NCBI GenBank assembly: GCA_015059045.1
Contig: SVBD01000005.1
Coordinates: 25,234 to 89,233, forward strand
Source of the DNA: Erysipelotrichaceae bacterium
GTDB lineage: Bacteria; Bacillota_I; Bacilli_A; RFN20; CAG-449
Length of the DNA stretch: 64,000 nt
Reading direction: 5' to 3'
The position numbers and the translations under genes are program-made. Below are positions 34,219 through 42,950 of the stretch, in pieces. The notes under the pieces were generated by a model that saw only the letters and a list, made by a program, of their open reading frames with translations, was not told the DNA's origin and ran no database searches. Within the stretch, counting starts at the first letter, position 1. Every line of letters begins with the position of its first letter.

Positions 34219-34247
34219 TTGAATAGCGTTAGCAATAATGTTATATT
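34219..34247 (+). promoter_or_regulatory. Promoter of rpsO
   Basis: TTGAAT (34219-34224) and TATATT (34242-34247) have a 17-base spacer. The implied leader is about 80 bases. It contains paired segments (GACTTG/CAAGCGAGTC region and TAAGTT/AACTTA just before the RBS) that could take part in S15 autoregulation. Confidence 0.7.
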
Positions 34248-34334
34248 ATTAGAGCGACTTGTTCTTGGTCAAGCGAGTCTCCACCGCTTTACTAGGTATA
34301 AGTTAAGAAAAACTTAATATAGGAGGATAAACAA

Positions 34335-34604
34335 ATGGCATTAAGTAAAGAAGTAAAAGCACAAATCGTTGCAAAATATGGTGTTAACGAACACGATACA
34401 GGTTCTACAAAAGTTCAAATCGCTTTATTAACACAACAAATTAACGATTTAACAGCTCACTTAAAAGCTAACAAACACGACAACTCTTCTCGTAGAGGAT
34501 TATTCGTTCTTGTTGGTAAAAGAAGAGGACTTCTAGATTATTTAGCAAGAAATAATCACGAAGAATACGTTGCTTTAATTAAAGAATTAGGCGTACGTAA
34601 ATAA
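34335..34604 (+). CDS. rpsO: 30S ribosomal protein S15
   Basis: The 89-residue protein has the S15 order: VNEHDTGSTKVQIALLTQQINDLTAHLK, then HDNSSRRGLFVLVGKRRGLLDYL. It binds the central domain of 16S rRNA early in 30S assembly. AGGAGG is 7 bases before ATG. It has its own promoter, structured leader and terminator. The hairpin TAAGTT/AACTTA ends just upstream of the RBS, a place where S15 itself could bind to repress translation. Confidence 0.98.
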   Translation: MALSKEVKAQIVAKYGVNEHDTGSTKVQIALLTQQINDLTAHLKANKHDNSSRRGLFVLVGKRRGLLDYLARNNHEEYVALIKELGVRK

Positions 34605-34620
34605 GTTAACTTGTAAATTA

Positions 34621-34650
34621 AAGAGATTACAAAATGTAATCTCTTTTTTT
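34621..34650 (+). terminator. Terminator of rpsO
   Basis: The arms AAGAGATTAC and GTAATCTCTT with loop AAAAT are followed by a T run. Confidence 0.92.
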
Positions 34651-34687
34651 GTTAATTAATAAGATATATAATATAAAGAAGAAGGAT

Positions 34688-34764
34688 GCGCTAATAGCTC
34701 AACTGGATAGAGTACTAGACTTCGAATCTAGGGGTTGTGGGTTCGACTCCTACTTGGCGCGCCA
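34688..34764 (+). tRNA. tRNA-Arg (TCG anticodon)
   Basis: Acceptor stem GCGCTAA/TTGGCGC, anticodon stem CTAGA/TCTAG with loop CTTCGAA (anticodon TCG, reads CGA and relatives), T-arm GTGGG/CCTAC with loop TTCGACT, discriminator G and encoded CCA. Confidence 0.95.
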
Positions 34765-34775
34765 TTAGTATATTT

Positions 34776-34803
34776 AGGTCCATATTATTGGATCTTTTTT
34801 TAT
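34776..34803 (+). terminator. Terminator after tRNA-Arg
   Basis: The arms AGGTCCA and TGGATCT (one wobble) are followed by a long T run. Confidence 0.82.
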
Positions 34804-34839
34804 AAAAACCAACTTAAAGAAAATTTTTGAAAATAATTC

Positions 34840-34867
34840 TTTACAAGTAGAAAATAAATGCTATAAT
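34840..34867 (+). promoter_or_regulatory. Promoter of the uraA leader
   Basis: TTTACA (34840-34845) and TATAAT (34862-34867) have a 16-base spacer, and TG before the -10 makes an extended TGCTATAAT. The transcript should start near 34874, just before the leader ORF. Confidence 0.75.
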
Positions 34868-34900
34868 AATCAAGGATAAAAATTTAAAGGGGGTAGTAAA

Positions 34901-34981
34901 ATGAGCATTAATAAGACAATCATCATTAAAGAAACTATCCAAAATGAATTTTTATTTTCATTTCTATTTTTAATTTCTTAG
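34901..34981 (+). CDS. 26-residue regulatory leader peptide upstream of uraA
   Basis: A short ORF with a strong RBS (AAAGGGGG, 7 bases before ATG) ends in TAG whose last base is the first base of a terminator stem. Its last ten sense codons (34949-34978) contain 22 T in 30 bases, coding FLFSFLFLIS. The design matches pyrBI-type attenuation: RNA polymerase slows in the U-rich stretch when UTP is low, the trailing ribosome reaches the stop codon and prevents the terminator hairpin from forming, and the uracil permease downstream is transcribed. The peptide itself probably has no function. Phe/Leu-sensing is a less likely alternative because the gene controlled is a nucleobase permease. Confidence 0.7.
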   Translation: MSINKTIIIKETIQNEFLFSFLFLIS

Positions 34982-35014
34982 ACTTGTTATCTATTGGTGA
35001 CAAGTCTTTTTTTT
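34981..35014 (+). terminator. Attenuator terminator upstream of uraA
   Basis: The arms GACTTGT and ACAAGTC (plus a wobble pair) around a ten-base loop are followed by eight T. It lies between the leader ORF and the permease. Confidence 0.88.
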
Positions 35015-35043
35015 GGGAATAGAAAAGATTATAGGAGGGGTAT

Positions 35044-36450
35044 ATGAAAAAGAATTTAGTTTTGGATATTCATGAAAGTCCAAAGAAGTGGTCTCAATTA
35101 TTCTTATTTGCGATCCAACACGTATTAGCGGTCTTAGTAGCAACTATTACAGTTCCACTATTAATTCCAGGTTTACCAATCGCTGCAACAATGGTTTCAG
35201 CTGGTATTGGTACACTATTCTACATCTTTGTAACAAAAAGAAAATCACCAGTTTTCTTAAGTTCATCATTTGCTTACATCGCACCTATTAGTTCTGCTTT
35301 AGCGGTAGGTGGAGTAGTAAATGCATCAGGTCAAGCTGCAAACTACATGACAGTAATGTTAGGTATGGGTATGGTTGGCCTTGTCTATGTAGCAATTGCT
35401 ATTTTAGTAAAAGTATTTGGAACAAACTGGTTAAATAAATTATTACCACCAATTGTTGCTGGTCCAGTAATTATGGTAATTGGTTTATCACTTGCAGGAA
35501 GCGCAATCAATAACTTAACAAATACAGCAGCTTCACCAGATAATTACAATTTAATTTGTATCTTATGTGGATTAGTTGCTTTAGTAGTAACAGCTTTATG
35601 CGCTCACCACAAAGAAGGTAAAATGTTAGGTTTAATTCCATTCGTAATTGGTATGGGAAGTGGTTATGTAGCAGCATTATTATTCACATTAATCGGACAC
35701 ACATGGTTAGGAAATTCATATTTCCAAATCATTAACTTTGAACCATTAGTAAACGTTTTCTCTGATTTAGGACGTAACTTATTCAACTATAAAATGTTCT
35801 TACCAGATACAACAGAATCATTCATTTTCTTAAGATTTGAACAATTAAAACAATTCAACTGGGCAGATATTGGTCAAGTTGCATTATTATTCATCCCAGT
35901 AAGCTTAGTAACAGTATGTGAACACATTGGTGATCACCAAAACTTAGGTAATATCATTGGTAAAGATTTATTAAATGAAGAACCAGGTATGACAAGAACT
36001 TTAATTGGTGATGGTGTTGCAACAGCATTATCAGGAAGCTTATGTGGCGCTGCAAATACAACATATGGTGAAAGTGTTGCAGTAGTAGGTACAACAAAAA
36101 TTGCTTCAGTTAAAGTATTAATGACAGCAGCAATCATGATGATTGTATTAGGATTATTCACACCATTAACAGCATTCTTACAAACAATTCCTGGATGTAT
36201 CACAGGTGGTGTTTCAGTAGTATTATATGGATTTATCGCTTCATCAGGTATTAAAATGTTAGTTAATAAAAAAGTTGATTTAAATAAAACAAGAAACATC
36301 TTCATTGCAGCAGCAATCTTAGTTTCAGGTATTGGTGGATTAGTATTTAGATTTGGTAATATCTTAATTACTTCAACTGCAGTAAGTATGATTATCGGTA
36401 TTTCTTTAAACTTAATTTTAAGAGAAAAGAAAGAAAAATCAGCTGAATAA
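35044..36450 (+). CDS. uraA: Uracil permease, NCS2 family
   Basis: This integral membrane symporter for uracil (or xanthine/uracil) has 468 residues and about 14 helices. The substrate-site Glu of the family lies in VTVCEHIGDHQNL (about residue 297), with the second conserved Glu in GAANTTYGESVAVV near residue 346; this matches UraA more than the purine permeases. The QHVLA motif on helix 1 (about residues 24-28) is typical. AGGAGGGG is close to the start. It sits behind an attenuator with a leader ORF, which supports pyrimidine control. Confidence 0.9.
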   Translation: MKKNLVLDIHESPKKWSQLFLFAIQHVLAVLVATITVPLLIPGLPIAATMVSAGIGTLFYIFVTKRKSPVFLSSSFAYIAPISSALAVGGVVNASGQAANYMTVMLGMGMVGLVYVAIAILVKVFGTNWLNKLLPPIVAGPVIMVIGLSLAGSAINNLTNTAASPDNYNLICILCGLVALVVTALCAHHKEGKMLGLIPFVIGMGSGYVAALLFTLIGHTWLGNSYFQIINFEPLVNVFSDLGRNLFNYKMFLPDTTESFIFLRFEQLKQFNWADIGQVALLFIPVSLVTVCEHIGDHQNLGNIIGKDLLNEEPGMTRTLIGDGVATALSGSLCGAANTTYGESVAVVGTTKIASVKVLMTAAIMMIVLGLFTPLTAFLQTIPGCITGGVSVVLYGFIASSGIKMLVNKKVDLNKTRNIFIAAAILVSGIGGLVFRFGNILITSTAVSMIIGISLNLILREKKEKSAE

Positions 36451-36470
36451 TTAATTAAAAAAATTAACTA

Positions 36471-36498
36471 GAGTTGTCTAAAAGGCAACTCTTTTTTA
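36471..36498 (+). terminator. Terminator of uraA
   Basis: The arms GAGTTGTC and GGCAACTC (one wobble) with a five-base loop are followed by TTTTTT. Confidence 0.88.
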
Positions 36499-36615
36499 TT
36501 TATTATATAAATAATTAAAAAAATTTTTAAAAAAAATATTTATCAAAAAATATATTTTTTAATAAATATAAAGGGTTTTTTGATAAGGTGTAAAAAAGTA
36601 AGAAAAAATTCCATA

Positions 36616-36644
36616 TTCCTAAAAAAATATAATCGTGCTATAAT
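36616..36644 (+). promoter_or_regulatory. Extended -10 promoter of the EF-G-like gene
   Basis: TGCTATAAT ends at 36644, with a poor -35 (TTCCTA). Upstream to 36499 is AT-rich DNA without other visible signals. Confidence 0.6.
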
Positions 36645-36683
36645 ATTTTTAATTTAGAATTCAAATAGACGGAGGATAATAAT

Positions 36684-38738
36684 ATGAGCGTTTATGAATC
36701 AAATAAAATCAGGAATATCGCCATTGTAGGGCATCAAGGTTCTGGTAAAACTACTTTAGTTGAATCTTTGATCTATACAAGTGGCGGAATTGAAAAGAAA
36801 GGTGAAGTTGAAAAGAAAACAACAGTAAGTGACTACCTTCCAGATGAACAAAGAAGACAAAGTTCAGTTAGTACAGCTGTAGTACCAATTTACTATAAAG
36901 ATCACAAAATCAACTTGATCGACCTTCCAGGTAACGATGACTTCGTTACTGAATCATTAGGTGTTATTAGAACTATTAAAGGTGCTGTTTTAGTAGTCGA
37001 TGCATCAACTAAAGTTCAAGTTGGTACAGTTAAAGCTTGGAACTTATTAAGAAAGAGAAATATTCCTACATTTATCTATGTTAATAAAATGGATAAAGAA
37101 GATGTTGATTTCGATGATGTCTTAGAAGATATTAGAGAAAAATTAGGTAAAAATGCAGTTCCATTCTGTTACCCAATTGGACATGAAAGCAATTTCGATG
37201 GATTTGTTAATGTCGTTGACTTAAAAGCAAGAAAATATGATGGAACAAAATGTGTAGATGCAGAAATCTATGAAGATAAGAGAATGAAGGTTTTCGAACT
37301 TCATAATATGATTAATGAAGCAGTTGCTGGTACTGATGATGAATTATTAGAAAAATTCTTCAGCGGCGAACCATTAACTCGTGAAGAAATTCATCGTGGT
37401 TTAAGAATTGGTGTTTTAAATAGTGAATTAATTCCAGTTTTAGTTGGTTGCGCAACAAAGAATATTGGTATTCATACAATGTTAGATATGTTTATTGATT
37501 ATCTACCATGTCCAAGTGATTTAAAACCATATGTTGTTACTGATTTAAATGGTAATGAAGTTGAACGTAAAACAGATGCAAATGAACCTTTCTCTGCATA
37601 TGTATTTAAAACAATCGTTGATCCATATTCAGGTGTTATCAATTTAATTAAAATTAATTCAGGTGTTTTAAAAGCTGGTGATGAAGTTTATGTTTCAAAT
37701 AATTCAACTCAAAGAGTAAGTAACTTATATGTTATGACAGGTAAAAACTTACAAGCTGTTGATCAATTAGGTGCTGGAGATATCGCTGCAATTAACCATA
37801 TGGATAACCTACAAAGTGGTATGACTCTTTCAGATCCTAAAAATCCAGTTGTCTTTAAACCAGTAGTTTATCCAACTGCAGTTATTCATAAAGCAATTGA
37901 AATTAAAAATAAAGCTGATGAAAACAAAATTGGTGTTGCCTTAAGTAAGATTCAATTAGAAGATCCTGCTGTAGAAGTTAAGAGAAATACCGAAACTAAA
38001 CAATTATTAATTGGTGGTTTAAGTGCATCTCACTTAAATTACATTATTGAAAAATTAGTTAATACATATAAGATTCCAGTTGAAACAGCTCAACCAAAAG
38101 TTGTATATCGTGAAAGTATTAGAAGAGAAGCTAAAGCAACTGGTAGATACATTAAACAATCTGGTGGATCTGGTTTCTATGGTGTTGTTGAAATGAAATT
38201 TGAACCAGCTGAAGATAGTTCATTTACTGAAGAAATCTTCGGTGGATCAGTTCCAAGAAACTACTTCCCAGCTGTAGAAAAAGGATTCTTCGAAGCATTA
38301 AAACAAGGTCAATTAGCTGGCTTCCCAGTAATTGGTGTTAAAGCTACATTATTAGATGGTAAATATCATAGTGTTGACTCAAATGAAATGGCATTCAAGA
38401 TGGCTGCTATTCTAGCATTCAAAGAAGCTTACCAAGCATGTAATCCAATTATTCTTGAACCTATTATGACAATTACTGTTAATGTTGAAAGTAAATACAT
38501 TGGTTCAATTATTTCTGATTTAAACTCTAGAAGAGCAAGAATTCAATCAATTGAAGAATTAGATCATGGTATGCAAGAATTAGTTGCACTTGTTCCAGAA
38601 TCAGAAATTCTAGATTATGCAACTCAATTAAAATCATTGACTCAAGCTAGTGGTTTCTTCAATAGAGCATTCTATAGTTATGAAGAAGTTCCAGGAAACT
38701 TAAAAGAAAGAGTTATTAGAGAAAACAAATTAATCTAA
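36684..38738 (+). CDS. Elongation factor G-like GTPase (EF-G paralogue)
   Basis: This 684-residue translational GTPase has the EF-G domain order but belongs to the EF-G-like (FusA2-type) branch. The P-loop GHQGSGKTT is at residues 16-24 and NKMD near residue 135. The switch-II motif, DTPGH in true EF-G, is DLPGN (residues 80-84): the catalytic His is Asn. Domain IV has SGGSGFYGVVEMKFEP in place of the EF-G signature. It may act as an auxiliary or ribosome-recycling factor with slow GTPase activity; its role is not established. The main EF-G gene is not in the window. GGAGG precedes ATG. A terminator follows. Confidence 0.88.
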   Translation: MSVYESNKIRNIAIVGHQGSGKTTLVESLIYTSGGIEKKGEVEKKTTVSDYLPDEQRRQSSVSTAVVPIYYKDHKINLIDLPGNDDFVTESLGVIRTIKGAVLVVDASTKVQVGTVKAWNLLRKRNIPTFIYVNKMDKEDVDFDDVLEDIREKLGKNAVPFCYPIGHESNFDGFVNVVDLKARKYDGTKCVDAEIYEDKRMKVFELHNMINEAVAGTDDELLEKFFSGEPLTREEIHRGLRIGVLNSELIPVLVGCATKNIGIHTMLDMFIDYLPCPSDLKPYVVTDLNGNEVERKTDANEPFSAYVFKTIVDPYSGVINLIKINSGVLKAGDEVYVSNNSTQRVSNLYVMTGKNLQAVDQLGAGDIAAINHMDNLQSGMTLSDPKNPVVFKPVVYPTAVIHKAIEIKNKADENKIGVALSKIQLEDPAVEVKRNTETKQLLIGGLSASHLNYIIEKLVNTYKIPVETAQPKVVYRESIRREAKATGRYIKQSGGSGFYGVVEMKFEPAEDSSFTEEIFGGSVPRNYFPAVEKGFFEALKQGQLAGFPVIGVKATLLDGKYHSVDSNEMAFKMAAILAFKEAYQACNPIILEPIMTITVNVESKYIGSIISDLNSRRARIQSIEELDHGMQELVALVPESEILDYATQLKSLTQASGFFNRAFYSYEEVPGNLKERVIRENKLI

Positions 38739-38751
38739 TTTAAATTAATTA

Positions 38752-38783
38752 ATAAAGTGGTAGAAATGCCACTTTATTTTTTG
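38752..38783 (+). terminator. Terminator of the EF-G-like gene
   Basis: The arms AATAAAGTGG and CCACTTTATT are followed by T-rich sequence. It spans the distal in-frame ATG at 38757, which argues against that ATG as the asnA start. Confidence 0.85.
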
Positions 38784-38858
38784 CAAAAAAAAGAAATTAT
38801 AAATAATAACTTTAAAGAAATTGTTATTTGTTTTATAGTAGATGAAAAGAGTGGTTTT

Positions 38859-39857
38859 ATGAAAGATATTTATAGTTTAAATTACAAGTCAGTATTAAAT
38901 TTGATGGAAACTCAAGTAGCCATTAAATTTGTAAAAGATACCTTCCAAAAGGAATTAGTTAAAAAGTTGAAGTTATTAAGAGTAACTGCACCTCTTTTTG
39001 TGTTAAGTAATTCTGGATTAAATGATAATTTAAGTGGAGTAGAAACTCCAGTCTCTTTTACTATTAAAAATAAGAATATTGAAATTATTCATTCACTTGC
39101 AAAATGGAAAAGAATGGCTTTAGGTAAATATAATTTTGAACCTGAAACAGGTTTGTATACGGATATGAATGCGATTAGAAAAGATGAACAGTTAGATTGT
39201 ATTCATTCTTTATATGTTGACCAATGGGATTGGGAAAGAGTAATTTTAAAAGAACAAAGAAATTTAAAATATTTAAAAAAGATTGTTAGATTGATTTATA
39301 AAGCAGTTATATCTTTAGAAAATAAAGTGTCTAAAAAATATCCATCTTTAAAAATTGAATTACCAAAAGATATTTATTTTATTTCTACAAAAGAATTAGA
39401 AGAAAAATATCCATCTCTTTCTTCTAAAGAAAGAGAAGATGCAATTTGTAGAGAAAAAAAGGCTGTTTTCCTATATCAAATTGGTTATCCTTTAAAAAAT
39501 GGATTACCTCATGATTCTAGGGCGGCTGACTATGATGATTGGAATTTAAATGGTGATATTCTTCTTTATAATGAGATGTATGATATGGCTTTTGAAATTT
39601 CAAGTATGGGAATTAGAGTTGATGAAAATTCATTAGTAGATCAACTTAAATATAAAAATGAATTATATAAATTAGAAAATGATTATTGTCAAAATATCAT
39701 TAATAAAAAATTACCTTACACAATTGGTGGAGGTATTGGACAATCTAGATTATGTATGTATTTTTTAAAGAAAGCTCACATTGGAGAAGTACAAGTTTCA
39801 TATTGGGATAAAGAAGAGATAGAAAAACTTAAAGAAGTAGGAATTGAATTATTATAA
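38859..39857 (+). CDS. asnA: Aspartate-ammonia ligase
   Basis: AsnA makes asparagine from aspartate, ammonia and ATP; it is a class II aminoacyl-tRNA synthetase-like fold. Family motifs: GLNDNLSGVETPVSF, HSLAKWKRMALG, YVDQWDWERV near residue 120, DYDDWNLNGDI and SSMGIRV, with GGGIGQSRLCM near the C-terminus. Start 38859 gives 332 residues, the family length, and its N-terminus (LNYKSVLNLMETQVAIKFVK) aligns with known AsnA. An earlier in-frame ATG (38757) lies inside a terminator and is rejected. The RBS is weak (AAGAGTGG). Confidence 0.94.
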   Translation: MKDIYSLNYKSVLNLMETQVAIKFVKDTFQKELVKKLKLLRVTAPLFVLSNSGLNDNLSGVETPVSFTIKNKNIEIIHSLAKWKRMALGKYNFEPETGLYTDMNAIRKDEQLDCIHSLYVDQWDWERVILKEQRNLKYLKKIVRLIYKAVISLENKVSKKYPSLKIELPKDIYFISTKELEEKYPSLSSKEREDAICREKKAVFLYQIGYPLKNGLPHDSRAADYDDWNLNGDILLYNEMYDMAFEISSMGIRVDENSLVDQLKYKNELYKLENDYCQNIINKKLPYTIGGGIGQSRLCMYFLKKAHIGEVQVSYWDKEEIEKLKEVGIELL

Positions 39858-39892
39858 CAAAAAGAATGTTCTAGTTTTGAACATTCTTTTTC
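39858..39892. terminator. Bidirectional terminator between asnA and the DUF1461 gene
   Basis: The arms AAAAGAATGTTC and GAACATTCTTTT with a short loop have A-tract and T-tract on the two sides. The end of the minus-strand gene lies within it. Confidence 0.85.
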
Positions 39893-40611
39893 TCTATAAG
39901 TTTTAAATAAGTATTTTTAATTCTCCTAAATACTTTTCCATATAGGCATTGGATAATAATGAAGTAGATAGCAAATAACGCTACGAGTCTAATAATTATT
40001 GCAAAGAAAATATCAAAAAAGAAATCGATTGTTAATATGTTAATAAGCGTATCATTATTTGGGAAGAAGGCATTATCGAATTTTACTGGATCGGGAAATA
40101 TTAGATGATGGAATGCAATAAAGGCTGAGTCAAAATCAACTATAGCGTAGATACAAATTCCAATAACTAATAACAAAAATACTCCAAATGTTGAATAGTT
40201 TACTTTTCTAAATATAGACTTAATTTCTTTTCTTCTAATTAATAAGTAAATACTAGTGGCAATTAAAATTGCTAAGGAGATAAAACCAATAATCATTCCA
40301 CCTACAAATAATACTTTTACATCAGCCATATGGAGGATTGCTTGATCAGAAAATACATTTTTTCCATTAATTTCAATTTGCATACTAGAAGCGCCTCTAA
40401 ACATATAGTTTGTAATTGATTTAGTAATTTGTTCTAGTTCCTCTAGAGTGTAAGGTAAATGTTGATTTACACCATTTTTTATGTATTGCTTCATATAATA
40501 ATTATTATCAGCGCAAATAGGGATAATTGAAATAAATGCACACGACAAGATAAAGAAAATAGAAAAAAGAATTGTCATAACAAAATCTAATATTTTCATC
40601 ATCTTTTTCAT
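39871..40611 (-). CDS. TIGR01906/DUF1461-type integral membrane protein
   Basis: The 246-residue protein has four predicted helices: near residues 9-33, 101-125, 138-160 and 205-228. Family patterns are HMADVKVLF before helix 2 and FHHLIFPDPVKFDNAFFPNNDTLINIL in the large extracytoplasmic loop between helices 3 and 4. The family is common in Bacillota and has no proven function. GGAG precedes the start. The gene is transcribed away from the nuclease lipoprotein gene; the divergent region lies at 40612-40733. Confidence 0.82.
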   Translation of the reverse strand: MKKMMKILDFVMTILFSIFFILSCAFISIIPICADNNYYMKQYIKNGVNQHLPYTLEELEQITKSITNYMFRGASSMQIEINGKNVFSDQAILHMADVKVLFVGGMIIGFISLAILIATSIYLLIRRKEIKSIFRKVNYSTFGVFLLLVIGICIYAIVDFDSAFIAFHHLIFPDPVKFDNAFFPNNDTLINILTIDFFFDIFFAIIIRLVALFAIYFIIIQCLYGKVFRRIKNTYLKLIEKKNVQN

Positions 40612-40694
40612 AAATATCTCCTTTACTAATCATAATTATAGGTATTTGTCTCGATAATTTAAATAAAATATTTAAATACTTTTATTTTGCTTTA

Positions 40695-40700
40695 TATAAT
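40695..40700 (+). promoter_or_regulatory. -10 box for the nuclease lipoprotein gene
   Basis: TATAAT lies 33 bases before ATG 40734. The -35 at the right distance (TTAAAT) is poor. Confidence 0.45.
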
Positions 40701-40733
40701 GCTAGAATTTCATTGTCGAAAAGAGGTATTTAT

Positions 40734-42944
40734 ATGAAATGCAAGAAATTATTAGTTTTAGTTGCATCATTACTTACTTTAACTGCGTGCGGAAATGTGC
40801 ATATTACAAATCCAAGTAGTAATCCAAGTAGTGAAGTAACGACTTCAAATACTACAAGTAATACAATAGAAAATACAACAAGTGATGCTTCAACAACATC
40901 AGAAGCACCTAGTACTTCAGAAACACCAAGCACAAGTGAAACACCTACTACATCAGAAGCACCAGTAACAAGTGAAACAACCTCAAATAATCCAAGTAGT
41001 AATAACCCGAGTAGTGAAGATCCAACTACAAGTGAAAATACTAGTGAAGAACAATCTTCTTCTAATATTCCTTTTGCGCCAATTGAATACATAATTGGTA
41101 GTGAAATTCCTTCTGGATTAACATATATCACTAATGATCCTGCTTATCCTGATCCAAGCATCGGAAGTGCGGGTGGAGTAAAATTTAGATTTGAAGGACA
41201 AGGTTTAGAAACAGAATCATTCGCAAGTAGTTCTAAAGTAACTGTTATTTTAAATGTTATGTCATTGAATCCAAATACTAAAACTGGAACAAATCCAGAT
41301 TATTTCACTTTCTATGGATTAAATCCAAGTGATGAAGTTATTTCAACCGCTACATTATCAAGTGTAGAAGTGGGTGAAAATTTAGTTGAACTATTTGGTC
41401 AAGGAATTACTAAAGTTAGAGTAATTATGACAGGATTCCCACATAATGGTAGTAGCTATTGTAATGCACAAATTAATGGACTAACATTAATGCTTGAAGG
41501 TTCTTCTAGTAGTACAACTACTAGCGAATCAACTTCTAATACAACTACTAGTGAAACTCCTGTTACTTCTGAAACTCCAGTAACAAGTGAATCAACTTCT
41601 AATTCAAGCATTGATCAATCATCTGAAACATCTTCAAGCGTAGTAGAGCAAAATCAAGAATATACTGTTTCAATTACTGATGAAACAACTATTTCAAGCC
41701 GTGTTTCATGTAGTGAAGGATTGACATATTCTAGTGATAATACAAAATTATATGTAGACATCGCTGGTGCACTAAGATTTGGTAGTTCAAAAGCTACTGG
41801 TGAAATCACATTTAATTTTACTAACCCAACTAAAGTAAAAACAGTATTTGTTGATTGTGAAAAATATTCTTCAGATGGCAATTCTGAATTAAAAGTCACA
41901 TTATCTAATGGTGACACCCAAACAGTTCATATTGATGGAAGAGAAGAATATTCATTCTCTTTTGCAGGGAATACAGCTTCTTCTTCAATTACATTTAGCA
42001 ATACTAATGTTACTAAAGGTAGAGTAAATGTTTATGGAATTACCATTTCTACTTCAGGAAATGGTGGTGGAAGTTCTTCAAATACTTCATCAACTTCTCA
42101 ATCTACTTCTAATGTAACTTCTAATACTCAAACTAGTAATACACCAACATCAAATGTAACTTCAAACCAAACTACATCTAATAATGGTGGAACTGGTGAA
42201 TATGATCCAAGTAATGATTCTTATAAAGGTTCTTATTATTCTTCAATAGAAACTAATTTGACAGGAAGTGCATTAGTACAAGCATTAGGAAAACAATTGG
42301 AAAGTACTCACAAATCTAAATCATATGGTGATTTGTGGACTGCATATAAAACTACTGATGTAAGACCTGGTACTAATAAAATTTGGGATATGTATTCAAA
42401 TTGTAATTATACGGCAGGTTCTTCTCAATGTGGCAGTTATAGCGGAGAAGGAAGTTGCTATAATAGAGAACATACTGTACCTCAAAGTTGGTTTAATGAA
42501 GCATCTCCAATGAAATCTGATGTATTCCATGTTATTCCAACAGATGGATATGTTAATGGATGGAGAAGTAATTATCCTTTTGGTGAAGTTTCATCTGCAA
42601 CAAAGACTTCTTCAAATGGATGTAAGTTAGGACCATCTAGCGTTTCAGGCATTTCAGGAACTGTATTTGAACCAATTGATGAATATAAAGGTGATATAGC
42701 AAGAATTTATTTCTATATGTGTACTAGATATTATACTAAAGTTGGTTCATGGGGTGGAGGAGTATTCTCTTCTTCCTATCCATATATTAGAAGTGCATAT
42801 TTTGATTTATATTTAAAATGGGCAATTGAAGATCCAGTATCCCAAAAGGAAATTGATAGAAATAATGCTGCTTATAATTTCCAAGGAAATAGAAATCCTT
42901 ATGTAGATTGTCCATCATTATTCTATCGTGCTTTCATCGCATAA
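40734..42944 (+). CDS. Surface lipoprotein with C-terminal endonuclease I domain
   Basis: ATG 40734 follows AAGAGG and starts a lipoprotein signal with lipobox LTAC (736 residues). After a Ser/Thr/Asn-rich linker come one beta-rich module (about residues 120-250), a second Ser/Thr linker, a second beta domain (about 305-445), a third linker and the nuclease (about 505-736). The nuclease carries NREHTVPQSWF and DVFHVIPTDGYVNGWRSNYPFGEV, the endonuclease I (EndA/NucM, His-Me finger) motifs, with several Cys suited to disulfides. It should degrade extracellular DNA for nutrients or defence. Its linkers resemble those of the lipoproteins at 22-27 kb. Confidence 0.88.
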   Translation: MKCKKLLVLVASLLTLTACGNVHITNPSSNPSSEVTTSNTTSNTIENTTSDASTTSEAPSTSETPSTSETPTTSEAPVTSETTSNNPSSNNPSSEDPTTSENTSEEQSSSNIPFAPIEYIIGSEIPSGLTYITNDPAYPDPSIGSAGGVKFRFEGQGLETESFASSSKVTVILNVMSLNPNTKTGTNPDYFTFYGLNPSDEVISTATLSSVEVGENLVELFGQGITKVRVIMTGFPHNGSSYCNAQINGLTLMLEGSSSSTTTSESTSNTTTSETPVTSETPVTSESTSNSSIDQSSETSSSVVEQNQEYTVSITDETTISSRVSCSEGLTYSSDNTKLYVDIAGALRFGSSKATGEITFNFTNPTKVKTVFVDCEKYSSDGNSELKVTLSNGDTQTVHIDGREEYSFSFAGNTASSSITFSNTNVTKGRVNVYGITISTSGNGGGSSSNTSSTSQSTSNVTSNTQTSNTPTSNVTSNQTTSNNGGTGEYDPSNDSYKGSYYSSIETNLTGSALVQALGKQLESTHKSKSYGDLWTAYKTTDVRPGTNKIWDMYSNCNYTAGSSQCGSYSGEGSCYNREHTVPQSWFNEASPMKSDVFHVIPTDGYVNGWRSNYPFGEVSSATKTSSNGCKLGPSSVSGISGTVFEPIDEYKGDIARIYFYMCTRYYTKVGSWGGGVFSSSYPYIRSAYFDLYLKWAIEDPVSQKEIDRNNAAYNFQGNRNPYVDCPSLFYRAFIA

Positions 42945-42950
42945 ATTATT

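Noticed and set aside
34765..35043. Purine riboswitch or PyrR attenuator before the permease
   Set aside because: No conserved purine-riboswitch loops or PyrR-binding consensus were seen; a translated leader ORF with terminator explains the region better.
38757..38858. Upstream start for asnA adding 34 residues
   Set aside because: The region contains the terminator of the preceding gene, and AsnA homology begins near 38859.
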